Shown: in pieces, positions 8,927 to 17,980 of the stretch
Layout: each line of letters begins with the position of its first letter
Position numbering within the stretch: the first letter of the stretch is position 1
From: Paucimonas lemoignei
Lineage (GTDB): Bacteria > Pseudomonadota > Gammaproteobacteria > Burkholderiales > Burkholderiaceae_D
Assembly (NCBI RefSeq): GCF_004342585.1
Contig: NZ_SLZQ01000002.1
Coordinates: 310,001-374,000, forward strand
Reading direction: 5' to 3'
Length of the DNA: 64,000 nucleotides
Program-made: the position numbers and the translations under genes
The notes under the pieces: generated by a model
What the model saw: the letters and a program-made list of their open reading frames with translations, nothing else
Told to the model about the DNA's origin: nothing
Databases searched by the model: none

Positions 8927-9970
8927 TCAAGCTTCCTCTTCAGAAGATTTACGAGAGCGCGGCGTCGAGATGATCTTCTTGACCGCATCCAGGATCGATA
9001 CGACGGAACGCTCCATTTTCGAGAGCCGCTCGTTCATGTTTTCCAGCACCGGCAAAGCTTCGGTCTGCTGAGCCACAGGCACCGGCGGGGCGATTCCCTC
9101 CACGTTCTCGGAGTTGGACGCCAAGTTCTCCGATGGATATTCGGCGCTCATCGGCGGGTGGAATTCTTGCTGAATATCCGCAATGACCGACGCGACTTCC
9201 TGTCCGCCGAAAGTGTGCAGTTCTTCCAGATAGCCCATCAGGAAGAGCCTGTCGCACAGTGTATTGATACGGCGCGGGATGCCTTCGCTATATGCGTGGA
9301 TGGCGACATAGGCATCGGCCGTAATGGCCGGGTCGCCGCGCCAGCCGACGGTATGCAGGCGGTGGTCGATATACGCCCTGGTTTCTTCGGCATCGAGCGG
9401 GCCGAGGTGATAACTTGCAATCACCCTTTGCACCAGTTGCTGCAGGTCTCCGCTCAGAAGCGTCCTGCGGAATTCCGGCTGGCCAAGCAGGAAAGTTTGC
9501 AGCAACGAGGCATCGTTGGTCTGGAAATTCGACAGCATGCGCAATTCCTCGATGGCGCGCGGCGTCAGGTTTTGTGCTTCATCGACCATCAGCAGCGCGC
9601 GTTTGCTCTGGGCATGGCACTGCCGGAAGAACTGTTCCAGCCGGATGAGCAAGGACGACTTGCTGGCATCCTCGAAAGCCAATCCGAAAGCCGCCGCCAC
9701 CATGCGCAGAATATCGTCCGAATCCACATGAGTCGTGACGATCTGCGCAGCATGGATCTTGCTCGGTTCCAGCCTGGCGAAGAGGTTGCGCATGAGGGTA
9801 GTCTTGCCGGCGCCGATTTCACCGGTAATGACGATGAAGCCTTCGCCTTGCGACAAGCCGTAATCCAGATAAGCCATGGCGCGCTTGTGGCCCTTGCTGC
9901 CATAGAAGAAATGAGGATCCGGTTTGAGCTGAAAAGGTTTGGCGCTAAGGCCGTAATAGGACTCGTACAT
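8927..9970 (-). CDS. XrtA-associated ExeA-like AAA ATPase
   Basis: Cytoplasmic AAA ATPase of 347 residues in the TIGR03015 style. The start MYESYYGLSAKPFQLKPDP is diagnostic of ExeA-like ATPases. Walker A is GEIGAGKTT (50-58) and Walker B is LLMVDEAQN (about 129-137). The last 70 residues are low-complexity and end in a charged KKIISTPRSRKSSEEEA tail with coiled-coil character. Its role is presumed to be energising assembly or export in the polysaccharide machine. It sits between the outer-membrane barrel and deacetylase genes with short gaps, so it is part of the operon. Confidence 0.92.
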   Translation of the reverse strand: MYESYYGLSAKPFQLKPDPHFFYGSKGHKRAMAYLDYGLSQGEGFIVITGEIGAGKTTLMRNLFARLEPSKIHAAQIVTTHVDSDDILRMVAAAFGLAFEDASKSSLLIRLEQFFRQCHAQSKRALLMVDEAQNLTPRAIEELRMLSNFQTNDASLLQTFLLGQPEFRRTLLSGDLQQLVQRVIASYHLGPLDAEETRAYIDHRLHTVGWRGDPAITADAYVAIHAYSEGIPRRINTLCDRLFLMGYLEELHTFGGQEVASVIADIQQEFHPPMSAEYPSENLASNSENVEGIAPPVPVAQQTEALPVLENMNERLSKMERSVVSILDAVKKIISTPRSRKSSEEEA

Positions 9971-9986
9971 GAATCGCCTCGTGTCC

Positions 9987-11558
9987 TTAAAAAGTCATGA
10001 GAAAAGAAGCCGTCACGGCGTTTTCCCGTACATTCCTGCCGGGCTCGTTAAAGTCTTGCTGGAGACGGCGGTATTCCAGCGTACCCCTCAACTTCGGCTG
10101 AAGCTGCCGGTTCAGCGCCAGCTGGTAGGTGCGGGTGATCGTTTTCTCGCCCGTGGCAAGCGCATTTGAACGGCTGATGCCGGCGCTTGCGGTGACATTG
10201 GTGCGGGATGTGGGATGCCAGTTCCACAGCGCGTTGACGCCGATCTGGTGCGTGTTGTCTGCTTGTGCCAGGTTGCCAGCTGCCAGCAGCGAAGCATCGC
10301 TCGCGGCGGAAGTTTGCGCGGTCCGGTTAATGTCGAACAGACTCAGCAGCAGCGTGTTTTTTGCGCCATTGACCGCCGCCGATGCTTGCCAGCGTTTTTC
10401 CAGGAATACGCGGTTGGTCAAGGTATTCATCGCCGTGTTCAGCGTGGCGGGCAAACCCAGGCCACGAATGTAGGCATCCACGGCTTGCTGCCGCATGGCG
10501 GCATCGGGAATGCTTGCCTGTAGCAGTTGATTGATATAAGTGGACGTATCCGTGGTGACGGGTATCAGGAATTGCGACTGGGTAGTCGTCACCTGTTCGT
10601 CATAGCCAATGCTCCACGTGGTGTTGCGGGTACGGTGCTTGCCCAATAAGGAAAAGGACTTGCCGTAATAGCGGTGGCCGGCGCTGGCTTCGAGATTGGT
10701 TCGCGCGCTCGGCGCCCAGGCAAATCCGGTTTGCCAGAATACGCCTTGCGGTTTGTCGCCGATGGACACGTAATTACTGCGCTCGTAGCCGGTTGCCGCG
10801 GTCAGGGCAAACCTCGATGTCAGCAGGTAGCGCAATTTTGCCGAAGTTTCCTCCATGCGCAGGGTATTGGCATTGTCATAGTCGGTGTCGCGCCGGCTGT
10901 ATTGCCATCCCCATCCCAAGGTCTGAAAGGCAGAGCCGCTGTTGACGTTCACGAGTATGCTGTTGCTGGTGCTGTCGAGCAGTCCGCCGGCAGTACTCGA
11001 TGCCGAGTCATGCGTATAGCGCAGTTCGGCATCTGCGGCATTGCCGAAGTGATGACGCATGAATGGGCTGACGCTGTATGTCCTGACGTCCGTCCGGTTG
11101 CCGGTGAGGTTGGCGTTACTGGTAGCCTGTGCGTCGAAAGGCGAGATGGTTTGCTGAGTCAGCGATGCCCTGCCGTTTAAAAAAAAAAGCCCTTCGACCA
11201 GTTCGGCGTCCGCCGCGCCAAGAAACTGGTGATCGTTGTGGAAGCTTCCTTGCCTGGCATAGGCAAAATTCTGCATCTCGTAATTGATCTTGGCCTTCAG
11301 GCGCGGGCCATTTCCAACCAGGGAAAATCCGGGCGTCACCTGGGTGATGAATTCGCTTCTTTCAGTCCCCACCGGGCTTAAACGCAGGTTGTCCGTGTAA
11401 ATCTCGGCAAGGCCGACGCTGGGTGTGAATTTCCATTCCGCGGCATGGGCGTGCGACGTGGTCAGGAATGATATCGCTGCAATAGCCGATGCCAGCGGCA
11501 GCATGCGCAGGGGAGGGGCGCACCTGGCCTGATGCAGCCTAGTTGTAGTAGCGTCCAT
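9987..11558 (-). CDS. XrtA-associated outer membrane beta-barrel protein (TIGR03016-like)
   Basis: The 523-residue exported protein has a signal region ending ASAIAAISFLTTSHAHA followed by AEWKFTPSVGLAEIYTDNLRL. Alternating hydrophobic/aromatic strands continue to a C-terminal SFLMTF; the terminal Phe is typical of BAM-inserted barrels. It is probably an outer membrane porin-like component of the polysaccharide secretion system. I place the start at the ATG at 11558, because the longer frame from 11708 lies wholly inside the kinase gene and is not signal-like. The resulting overlap with the kinase gene is 20 bases. Confidence 0.88.
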   Translation of the reverse strand: MDATTTRLHQARCAPPLRMLPLASAIAAISFLTTSHAHAAEWKFTPSVGLAEIYTDNLRLSPVGTERSEFITQVTPGFSLVGNGPRLKAKINYEMQNFAYARQGSFHNDHQFLGAADAELVEGLFFLNGRASLTQQTISPFDAQATSNANLTGNRTDVRTYSVSPFMRHHFGNAADAELRYTHDSASSTAGGLLDSTSNSILVNVNSGSAFQTLGWGWQYSRRDTDYDNANTLRMEETSAKLRYLLTSRFALTAATGYERSNYVSIGDKPQGVFWQTGFAWAPSARTNLEASAGHRYYGKSFSLLGKHRTRNTTWSIGYDEQVTTTQSQFLIPVTTDTSTYINQLLQASIPDAAMRQQAVDAYIRGLGLPATLNTAMNTLTNRVFLEKRWQASAAVNGAKNTLLLSLFDINRTAQTSAASDASLLAAGNLAQADNTHQIGVNALWNWHPTSRTNVTASAGISRSNALATGEKTITRTYQLALNRQLQPKLRGTLEYRRLQQDFNEPGRNVRENAVTASFLMTF

Positions 11559-12483
11559 AGTATTCTTCGCCCGTAAAGCCGCGGGACTTGTTGTACAGCA
11601 GACTGACATTGGCCGACGAACCCAGCTGCCGCAACACAGACTTGACTGCATGCTGCGTGGTCTTTTGCGCTTCCACCACCACGACGATTTGCCCCATCTG
11701 GCTGGCAAGGACGCGAGATTCCGTGGTCAACAGCACGGGCGGCGAATCGAAGATCACGATCCGGTCCGGATAGCGCCTGGCGATTTCGTCAAGCAGGCGG
11801 CTCATGTTCTGGCTGGCCAGCAGCTCGGTTGCATGACGGTGGCTTCTGCCGGCAGGGAGGAAGCTCAGCGAATCGATATTCGTCTTGAGCATGACATCGG
11901 CCAGGTCGAGTTTGTCGTCCAGCAGGATGTCCATCAATCCCGCTTCATTCTTCAGGCCCAGGAATTGCGGCACCGACGGCCTTGCCACGTCGGCATCGAC
12001 CAGCAATACGGTGTGATCCATTTCCATGGCAATGCTGATGGCCAGGTTAACTGCGCAAAAGGTTTTTCCTTCGCCGGGCAGGGAGCTGGTGACCATCACG
12101 AGGTTCCCATGATTGTTCGCTCCTGATGCAGCCTGATTGAATGCCTTGTCGATCAGCGGGCGCTTGATCAGGCGGAATTCCTCAGCGATCGGAGTGCGGC
12201 CGCCGTCGGGCGTCACCATGCCGAGTTCATGCAGACGCGTCAAGTTGATGTCAATGCGCCGAGACCTGCGGCTGCTATCGCTGGATACCTGCGTGGGAGG
12301 CGCGCTCTGCGGAATCGACGCTTCTTTTGTCACCGGCGCAGCAATGGCCATGGCTTGCTCGACGATCGGCGATGCGCTCGCTGGTGCAGGCACTTCTTCC
12401 GGCGCACGCGGCATGGCTGGCGCCTGGGGCGTCTCCTTCCTGCCCCGCTCAAGCTTGCCAATCGCCTTTTCGATTATGCTCAC
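11539..12483 (-). CDS. XrtA-associated tyrosine autokinase (BY-kinase)
   Basis: Cytoplasmic bacterial tyrosine kinase of 314 residues, TIGR03018-like. After a Pro/Ala-rich N-terminus it has Walker A SSLPGEGKT (133-141) and Walker A' VLLVDADVARPS (about 159-170). The C-terminus is tyrosine-rich, EEYYGRYYN, which is the usual autophosphorylation cluster. These kinases work with the Wzz-type chain-length protein, encoded immediately upstream, to control polymer length and export through cycles of phosphorylation. The membrane partner is a separate gene here rather than fused. Confidence 0.93.
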   Translation of the reverse strand: MSIIEKAIGKLERGRKETPQAPAMPRAPEEVPAPASASPIVEQAMAIAAPVTKEASIPQSAPPTQVSSDSSRRSRRIDINLTRLHELGMVTPDGGRTPIAEEFRLIKRPLIDKAFNQAASGANNHGNLVMVTSSLPGEGKTFCAVNLAISIAMEMDHTVLLVDADVARPSVPQFLGLKNEAGLMDILLDDKLDLADVMLKTNIDSLSFLPAGRSHRHATELLASQNMSRLLDEIARRYPDRIVIFDSPPVLLTTESRVLASQMGQIVVVVEAQKTTQHAVKSVLRQLGSSANVSLLYNKSRGFTGEEYYGRYYN

Positions 12484-12526
12484 GCTAGATCCCCATCATT
12501 TCAGTAACTCTATTCATCGCCGCCTG

Positions 12527-14050
12527 TTATGCCTTCAGCAGCATCGCGCCGATCAAGCCGCCGTACAGGACGACAAGAGTGGCAAACGAAGCGCCGAAAG
12601 CGTACAGCCGTTTTTTGCGACGCTGCTTTTCCTGGTCAGTCCAGATCATGGTTACCGTGCCGAGAATCGGCAAGCCGGTTTCATTGCGCAATTCGTTCTG
12701 GCTCAGGAAGGTTGGGCGGACTTTGCTCAGCAAGAATGCGACCGCAATACCGGCGGCAAGGGCGCCCGCCAGCAAGCCGGCAAACAGCAGCGCGCGCTTG
12801 GGACCGGTCGGACGCAGCGGCATGGTGGGCGGATCCACCACGCGGAATGTCATCATTTCAGTGGTCGCGCTCAATTCGCCCGACAGCTTGGCAGCTTCGC
12901 GGCTCGCCACCAGCTTTTCATAGTTTTCCTTGTTGATCTGATAGTCGCGATTCAGCTGCGCCAACTGGGTCTCGACTTCCGGCGCCGCCAGGCTCATTTC
13001 CTTGAGACGGGCAACCCTCATGGAGAACTCATCCACGCGGGCGCGCATCGACGCCACGCGCGCTTCGGCAGACGAGAGCGAGACTTTCAGCTGCTGCAGC
13101 ATGGGGCTGTAATGCGCGCCGGGATCACCGCCGGTTTTTTTTACCTTCGCTTCTTCGGCCTTGCGTGCTTCGAGCTGGGCGATCAGCCTTTTGGTGGAAA
13201 CGATATCGGGATGCTGCTCGGTGTATTGCATGCGCAGCGTATCTAGGTTCTTGTATTGCGCCTGGATGCGCTCGTCGATTTCAGGGTTGACCACAATAGG
13301 AGTTGCCGACACGGCTCCAGCCTCATCGCCCGAAATCTGCCGCTTGATGGCGTCGCGGGCCTGCTCGGCTTCACGCAGTTCCAGCCTGGCCTGGTTGAGT
13401 TGGTCCGACATTTCCAGCAGCTTGCTGCCGTAGTCGCTGCCCTGGCGGGGCAGCAAGCCCATGTGCTTGAGCTTGAAATCTTTCAGCGCATTCTCGGCGC
13501 TGGCCAGCTTTTCCTCATACGTTTTGATCTGGTCATCGATGAACTGGATCGCCTTGGCGGAGTCATTTTTTTTGCCGCCAAAGCTGCCTTCGACAAATAT
13601 CGTCAGCAGCGACTGGACCACGTCCTTGGTCAGGCGCGGACTGTCGCCTGTATAGGAAATGGTATAGATATCGTTCTGGATCGTGCCATTGATCTTGATG
13701 CGGGAAATCAGCTCGTCGATCAGCTTTTCCTTGTCCTTTGCGGTGCCGGTCTTGATATCCAGATCGACCATGCGAATGACGCGTTCGATATTGGGACGGC
13801 TCAGCAGCGTGCGGCTCATGATGGAGACTTGCTGCTCGACGTTGGGCACGCTGGTCATGCCGGACAGGAGCGGCTTGAGCACGCTTTGCGTGTCGACGAA
13901 AACCCGAGCGGATGACTGGTAGGTGTCAGGCAGGGTGAAAATGACAATGCTGCCCACTAGTGTCACGATCCAGGCGATTGCCATCGCATACCAGCGGTAT
14001 TTCGAAACACCTTTCACGAGGGTTTGCAGCTGGGATAGCAGTTCCTCCAT
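12527..14050 (-). CDS. XrtA system polysaccharide chain-length determinant (Wzz/GNVR)
   Basis: Inner membrane polysaccharide co-polymerase of 507 residues, TIGR03007-like. It has a transmembrane helix at about residues 18-40 (WYAMAIAWIVTLVGSIVIF), a long periplasmic coiled-coil region (about 150-390), the GNVR-type LNRDYQINKENYEKLVASREAAKLS, and two C-terminal hydrophobic helices. It sets polymer length together with the tyrosine kinase. The start at 14050 is chosen because family members begin MEELLSQ; upstream residues from 14107 are not helix-like, and a GGAG lies about 12 bases before this ATG. It is the first gene of the 13 kb minus-strand operon. Confidence 0.92.
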   Translation of the reverse strand: MEELLSQLQTLVKGVSKYRWYAMAIAWIVTLVGSIVIFTLPDTYQSSARVFVDTQSVLKPLLSGMTSVPNVEQQVSIMSRTLLSRPNIERVIRMVDLDIKTGTAKDKEKLIDELISRIKINGTIQNDIYTISYTGDSPRLTKDVVQSLLTIFVEGSFGGKKNDSAKAIQFIDDQIKTYEEKLASAENALKDFKLKHMGLLPRQGSDYGSKLLEMSDQLNQARLELREAEQARDAIKRQISGDEAGAVSATPIVVNPEIDERIQAQYKNLDTLRMQYTEQHPDIVSTKRLIAQLEARKAEEAKVKKTGGDPGAHYSPMLQQLKVSLSSAEARVASMRARVDEFSMRVARLKEMSLAAPEVETQLAQLNRDYQINKENYEKLVASREAAKLSGELSATTEMMTFRVVDPPTMPLRPTGPKRALLFAGLLAGALAAGIAVAFLLSKVRPTFLSQNELRNETGLPILGTVTMIWTDQEKQRRKKRLYAFGASFATLVVLYGGLIGAMLLKA

Positions 14051-14463
14051 CTTGCCAGAATCTCCGTGTGGAACAGGTTGATGCCGGCTTCTGCCGGAAT
14101 AATCCATACCGGCTGATTGGCGCCAATGTAGGCTGGGCCGGAAAGAAACGATATTGCTAAATTGAAAATTTTAAAGCTTGTAGAAATATAACATTTTTGC
14201 GATTAAGCAATCATGTAAATTTGCAATATTTATCACTTTTCGTGGTAATTCTTGGTTTTGATTGTTACAAATTTCCGAGCGGAAATTTGGTCGTCTATAA
14301 AGCCAAGAAAAATGCAGTTTTGAAACATAAAACTTTGCAAATCAATGTCAAACAGAAATAATTTACTTGCAGTAATGGTAACATGCTGCGCAAATGCTAA
14401 CTTGCAATTCGTGGTCATGGCTCGCGGCATCGACTAACTAAATCTGTTAATAAGGAAATCCTC
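14051..14463. promoter_or_regulatory. AT-rich divergent regulatory region of the EPS operons
   Basis: This 413-base gap separates the two divergent polysaccharide operons and must hold their promoters. It is clearly more AT-rich than the flanking genes. Visible structure: a perfect palindrome at 14268-14289, and ACTTGCA repeated at 14365-14371 and 14400-14406 with a similar ACTTTGCA at about 14332. I looked for a sigma-54 GG-N10-GC element on both strands and found no convincing one. Confidence 0.6.
14268..14289. promoter_or_regulatory. Palindromic operator candidate with AATTTCC-N4-GGAAATT core
   Basis: A perfect inverted repeat with ten-base arms (14268-14277 and 14280-14289) around a two-base centre. 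Its core, AATTTCC (14270-14276), four bases, GGAAATT (14281-14287), recurs at 23010-23027 upstream of the sugar-transferase gene of the same locus. Two copies in regulatory gaps of one pathway suggest a shared DNA-binding regulator, which is inference. Confidence 0.5.
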
Positions 14464-15099
14464 GTGAAAGCGTTTTTCCATCATTTGCTTACCCGATTCG
14501 GACTGGTTGCCGGCGGCCTGGCGCTAGTCCTTCTTGGCGCTTGCGCATCCGGTCCTCAATTGCCACTCGCTTCGGCATCGTCGCAGGCCGTCGCTTCGGA
14601 TTACCGGATCGGCCCTGGCGACACGGTCAATGTCACGGTCTGGCGCAATCCTGAAGTATCGATGTCGGTGGCAGTGCGCCCCGATGGAAAGATCACGACA
14701 CCGCTGGTGGAAGATCTGCCTGCCAGCGGCAAGACCCCGACCGAACTGGCGCGCGATATCGAAAAGGCGCTGTCGAAATACATACAGCAGCCTGTCGTGA
14801 CCGTGATCGTGACCGGCTTCAGCGGTCCGTATAGCCAACAGATTCGCGTGATCGGCCAGGCCGCCAAGCCGCAGGCGCTGGCTTATCGTCATGGCATGTC
14901 GCTGATGGATGTCCTGATCGCGGTGGGAGGCGTCACCGAATTCGCGGCTGGTAATCGCGCCAACATCATTCGCGACGTGGATGGCAAGCAGCAAAAGCTG
15001 CCCGTGCGCCTGAGCGACTTGATCCGCGACGGCGACATCTCGGCAAATGTACCGATGCAGCCGGGCGATATCCTCGTCATCCCGGAAAGCTACTTCTAA
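14464..15099 (+). CDS. XrtA/PEP-CTERM system polysaccharide export lipoprotein (Wza-like)
   Basis: Outer-membrane-associated export lipoprotein of 211 residues in the TIGR03027 style. It has an N-terminal signal with lipobox LLGAC (Cys27), then a Poly_export domain beginning DYRIGPGDTVNVTVWRNPEVS and SLBB-like repeats toward VPMQPGDILVIPESYF. It probably forms the periplasmic/outer-membrane part of the export channel. The start is GTG at 14464, preceded by AAGGAA at about 14452-14457. It is divergent from the main operon and followed by a convergent gene, so it is likely monocistronic. Confidence 0.92.
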   Translation: MKAFFHHLLTRFGLVAGGLALVLLGACASGPQLPLASASSQAVASDYRIGPGDTVNVTVWRNPEVSMSVAVRPDGKITTPLVEDLPASGKTPTELARDIEKALSKYIQQPVVTVIVTGFSGPYSQQIRVIGQAAKPQALAYRHGMSLMDVLIAVGGVTEFAAGNRANIIRDVDGKQQKLPVRLSDLIRDGDISANVPMQPGDILVIPESYF

Positions 15100-15108
15100 T
15101 GCAGGCGG

Positions 15109-15126
15109 GCCGGCATCTTTGCCGGC
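15109..15126. terminator. Small GC hairpin between convergent genes
   Basis: GCCGGC (15109-15114) pairs with GCCGGC (15121-15126) across six bases, between the export lipoprotein gene and the convergent decarboxylase gene. The T tract is poor, so this is a weak terminator candidate. Confidence 0.3.
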
Positions 15127-16361
15127 TAAACCAGCACTTCCACTGCCGGCGGATGGCTGAGGAAAGCGGAAGGGCTTGCACTTAAGCCATAGGCGCCGGA
15201 CTGGAATACCACAACCAGGTCACCAATCTGCGCCGGCGGCAGTTCCTGGCGATCGGCCAGCATGTCGAGCGGCGTGCATAGCGGCCCGACGATTGATAAT
15301 ACTTCCCGCTGCGTTTTCTGCATCCGGTTGGCGATTGCGACCGGATAATTCTTGCGGATGACCTGGCCGAGATTGCCGGATGCAGCCAGATGATGGTGCA
15401 TGCCGCCATCCGTAACCAGAAAGACCTGACCGCGTGAGATTTTCCGGTCCACCACGCGCGTGACATAAACGCCGGCTTCACCGACCAGATAGCGTCCAAG
15501 TTCCAGTGCCACCTTGACCTGGTCCAGTTGCGCCTGCACGCGCGGCAGCCAGCGTGACAGCATGTCACCGATGGGATGCAGGTCGAGCGACTTCTCTCCG
15601 ACAAAGTAAGGAATGCCAAAGCCGCCGCCGATATTGAGCAGGCGCGGCGCACGCGATGCGTCTTCCGTCAGCCGCAAGGCCAGTTCGAAAGTTTTATCCT
15701 GTGCTTCGGCAATCGCATGAGCATTGAGGTTTTGCGAACCGCTGAAGATATGCAGCCCATGCCAATCGAGATCCAGTTGCTCAATGCGCCTGAGCAGCGC
15801 TGGCGCCAGTTCCGCATCCACGCCGAACTGGCGCGGGCCGCCTCCCATTTTCATTCCCGAGGACTTCAGCTCGAAATCTGGATTGACACGCAACATGACT
15901 GACGGCCGCAAGCCCAGCGACTGGCCGATTCGGTTGACGGCGTCTACTTCGCGCGCAGACTCCAGGTGGATTACCGCGCCGGCAGCGATCGCCTGCGTCA
16001 GCTCCGCATCGGTTTTGCCGGGTCCCGCGAAACTGATTTGCCCGGCAGGGATGCCGGTATCCAGCGCCGTTTTGAGTTCACCGGCGGAAGCCACATCGAG
16101 TCCATCTACCAGGCTTGTCATATGCTGCACGAGGGCAGGCATCGGATTGGCTTTGACTGAATAATGAATGCGAATATCGTTCGGAAGGGCTGAGCGCAAA
16201 TCCTTCACGCGACTCGTCAAGGCCGAGCGATCATAGGCGTAAAACGGCGTGCGGCCGACACGTTGCGCCAGGCGGGTCACGGCGATGCCACCGATATGCA
16301 GGGAGCCGTCCTGTACGGGGAAGTGCATTAGCGGCGCATGCGTCGGTTTGTTGGTGCTCAT
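15126..16361 (-). CDS. PLP-dependent decarboxylase, exosortase A system-associated
   Basis: Fold type III PLP enzyme of 411 residues, like diaminopimelate/ornithine decarboxylases and resembling TIGR03099. The PLP lysine is Lys70 in HYSVKANP; the glycine-rich phosphate-binding stretch is LLNIGGGFGIPYF; the C-terminal half includes VVVFQSGAYGLSASP. It may decarboxylate an amino acid, perhaps one activated by the adjacent ligase; the true substrate is unknown. The start at 16361 is preferred because its ATG overlaps the ligase stop as ATGA and MSTNKPTHAP leads straight into the conserved region; the longer frame from 16505 lies inside the ligase gene. Confidence 0.9.
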   Translation of the reverse strand: MSTNKPTHAPLMHFPVQDGSLHIGGIAVTRLAQRVGRTPFYAYDRSALTSRVKDLRSALPNDIRIHYSVKANPMPALVQHMTSLVDGLDVASAGELKTALDTGIPAGQISFAGPGKTDAELTQAIAAGAVIHLESAREVDAVNRIGQSLGLRPSVMLRVNPDFELKSSGMKMGGGPRQFGVDAELAPALLRRIEQLDLDWHGLHIFSGSQNLNAHAIAEAQDKTFELALRLTEDASRAPRLLNIGGGFGIPYFVGEKSLDLHPIGDMLSRWLPRVQAQLDQVKVALELGRYLVGEAGVYVTRVVDRKISRGQVFLVTDGGMHHHLAASGNLGQVIRKNYPVAIANRMQKTQREVLSIVGPLCTPLDMLADRQELPPAQIGDLVVVFQSGAYGLSASPSAFLSHPPAVEVLV

Positions 16362-17956
16362 GATGGAATCTCGTTCTCGAACAGTCTTGCATGGGCCAGC
16401 TGCAATGCCTTGCGGTCGATTTTGCCATTCGGATTGCGCGGCAGCGGCTCGCTGCTGAGCGCAATATGCGCGGGCAGCATGTAGGCTGGCAGTTTGTGTC
16501 GGCACTCTCGCAGAAGAAGCGCTGTGCTTGTGCTGCCGTCAAAGATTTTGGCGACGACCACGATGGCTTGACCAAGCGCGGCATGCGGCACGCTGAAGGC
16601 GGCTGCTTCCTCCACCATGCCGGAAGCGTAAATGACTTCTTCAATTTCAGTCGGACTGACCCGGTAGCCCGATACCTTGATCATCTCGTCATCGCGGCCG
16701 ATAAAATACAGAAAGCCTTCATCATCCCTCTTTACCGTGTCGCCCGACCATACTGCCATTTCGGGCAGGGGCAGGCCGGATTCGGCCCGTGGCAAAGCAC
16801 GAAACCGCTGTGCGGTGCGCTCCGGATCATTCCAGTAACCCATGGAGACCAGCACGCCCCGGTGCACCAGCTCACCCGGTTCGTTGGGAGCGCATGGCGA
16901 ACCGTCCGGACGCAGCACCAGGATTTCCGCATTCGGAATGGCATGCCCGATCGAATCAGGCCGCTTGTCCAGCTGTTCCGGCGGCAGGTAAGTAGAACGG
17001 AATGCCTCTGTCAAGCCATACATCAGGAAGATCTGGGTGGATGGCAAAGCCTGACGCAGCGCGGCCAGCGTCGACTGTGGCATGGCGCCGCCGGAATTGG
17101 TGATGTAGCGCAGCGTGGAAGATTGAGGCCATTGCTGCCGTGCCAGCTGTATCCACAAGGCGGGTACCGCTGCCAGTCCGGTGATACCATGTTCGGCGAC
17201 AGCAACGGGTATATCGCGCGGCAGCAGGTAATTCATTAATACTACGGAAGCGCCGACCTTGAAGGCGGTCGTCAACTGGTTCAAGCCATAGTCGAAGCTC
17301 AGCGGCAGAACGGAAAGAATCCGGTCATCACTGGTGTTTTGCAGATAGCTTGCCACGCTGTCGGCGCCGGCGACCAGGTTACGGTGTGACAGCACCACGC
17401 CCTTGGGCAAGCCCATGCTGCCGGAGGTGTAAAGGATCGCCGCCATGTCGCTATCGATCATGCGATGTGGCGGCAGTTGGCGATGGCTGCTGCCATCTGC
17501 CAGCAGTTCGTCCCAGGCGACGATGTCCTGTTCGACCGGAGTCGTTGGCGTGACACCGCCAGTAACGACAATCAGGCGCAGTCCTGGGCATGCAGGTAAT
17601 ATCGCGCGCAAGCCATCCAGGCGTTCCACGGACGTCACCAACACGCGCACGTCACAGTCACGCAGGATATGCTGCACCTGCTGCGGTTTGAGCAAAGGAT
17701 TGACGGGCACAAATACGCCGCCCGCAGCTGCGGTACCGAACATGGCGGCCACTGCTTCGGGCCGTTTTTCCAGATAGATGGCAACGCGCTCGCTACGCAG
17801 CAGACCATCGGCCAGCAAGCCTTGCGCAAATGATTCGACCGCCGTGCACAAGCTGCCGTAGTCCCAGCTCTGCTTGCCACAGATAAGCGCGAGTGATTGC
17901 GGCGCCTGCATGGCCCGGTGGACAATCAACTCGTGTGCGAGAAGGGGCGTCTGCAT
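16358..17956 (-). CDS. Acyl-CoA ligase (AMP-forming), exosortase A system-associated
   Basis: ANL-superfamily adenylating enzyme of 532 residues, TIGR03098-like. The P-loop AAILYTSGSMGLPKG lies at about residues 172-186. The hinge and A8 motif are in KVSGYRVSPTEIEE, and the catalytic lysine is in NPNGKIDRKAL near the C-terminus. It activates a carboxylate as adenylate and loads it on a thiol, either CoA or the carrier protein encoded at 30200-29949. It is translationally coupled to the PLP decarboxylase and lies 24 bases after prsR. Confidence 0.92.
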   Translation of the reverse strand: MQTPLLAHELIVHRAMQAPQSLALICGKQSWDYGSLCTAVESFAQGLLADGLLRSERVAIYLEKRPEAVAAMFGTAAAGGVFVPVNPLLKPQQVQHILRDCDVRVLVTSVERLDGLRAILPACPGLRLIVVTGGVTPTTPVEQDIVAWDELLADGSSHRQLPPHRMIDSDMAAILYTSGSMGLPKGVVLSHRNLVAGADSVASYLQNTSDDRILSVLPLSFDYGLNQLTTAFKVGASVVLMNYLLPRDIPVAVAEHGITGLAAVPALWIQLARQQWPQSSTLRYITNSGGAMPQSTLAALRQALPSTQIFLMYGLTEAFRSTYLPPEQLDKRPDSIGHAIPNAEILVLRPDGSPCAPNEPGELVHRGVLVSMGYWNDPERTAQRFRALPRAESGLPLPEMAVWSGDTVKRDDEGFLYFIGRDDEMIKVSGYRVSPTEIEEVIYASGMVEEAAAFSVPHAALGQAIVVVAKIFDGSTSTALLLRECRHKLPAYMLPAHIALSSEPLPRNPNGKIDRKALQLAHARLFENEIPS

Positions 17957-17980
17957 GGCAGGGATGGGCGCGGCGCAGGC

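Noticed and set aside
8564-10000. 478-codon plus-strand frame opposite the deacetylase and ATPase genes
   Set aside because: Spans two real genes and their junction; no family features.
14233-14430. 65-codon minus-strand frame in the EPS divergent region
   Set aside because: AT-rich intergenic DNA containing palindromes and repeats; no ribosome-binding site or similarity that I recognise.
14405-14430. Possible sigma-54 promoter for the export lipoprotein gene
   Set aside because: TGG and GC pairs are present, but the spacing is nine or twelve bases rather than ten, and the TTGC block is missing.
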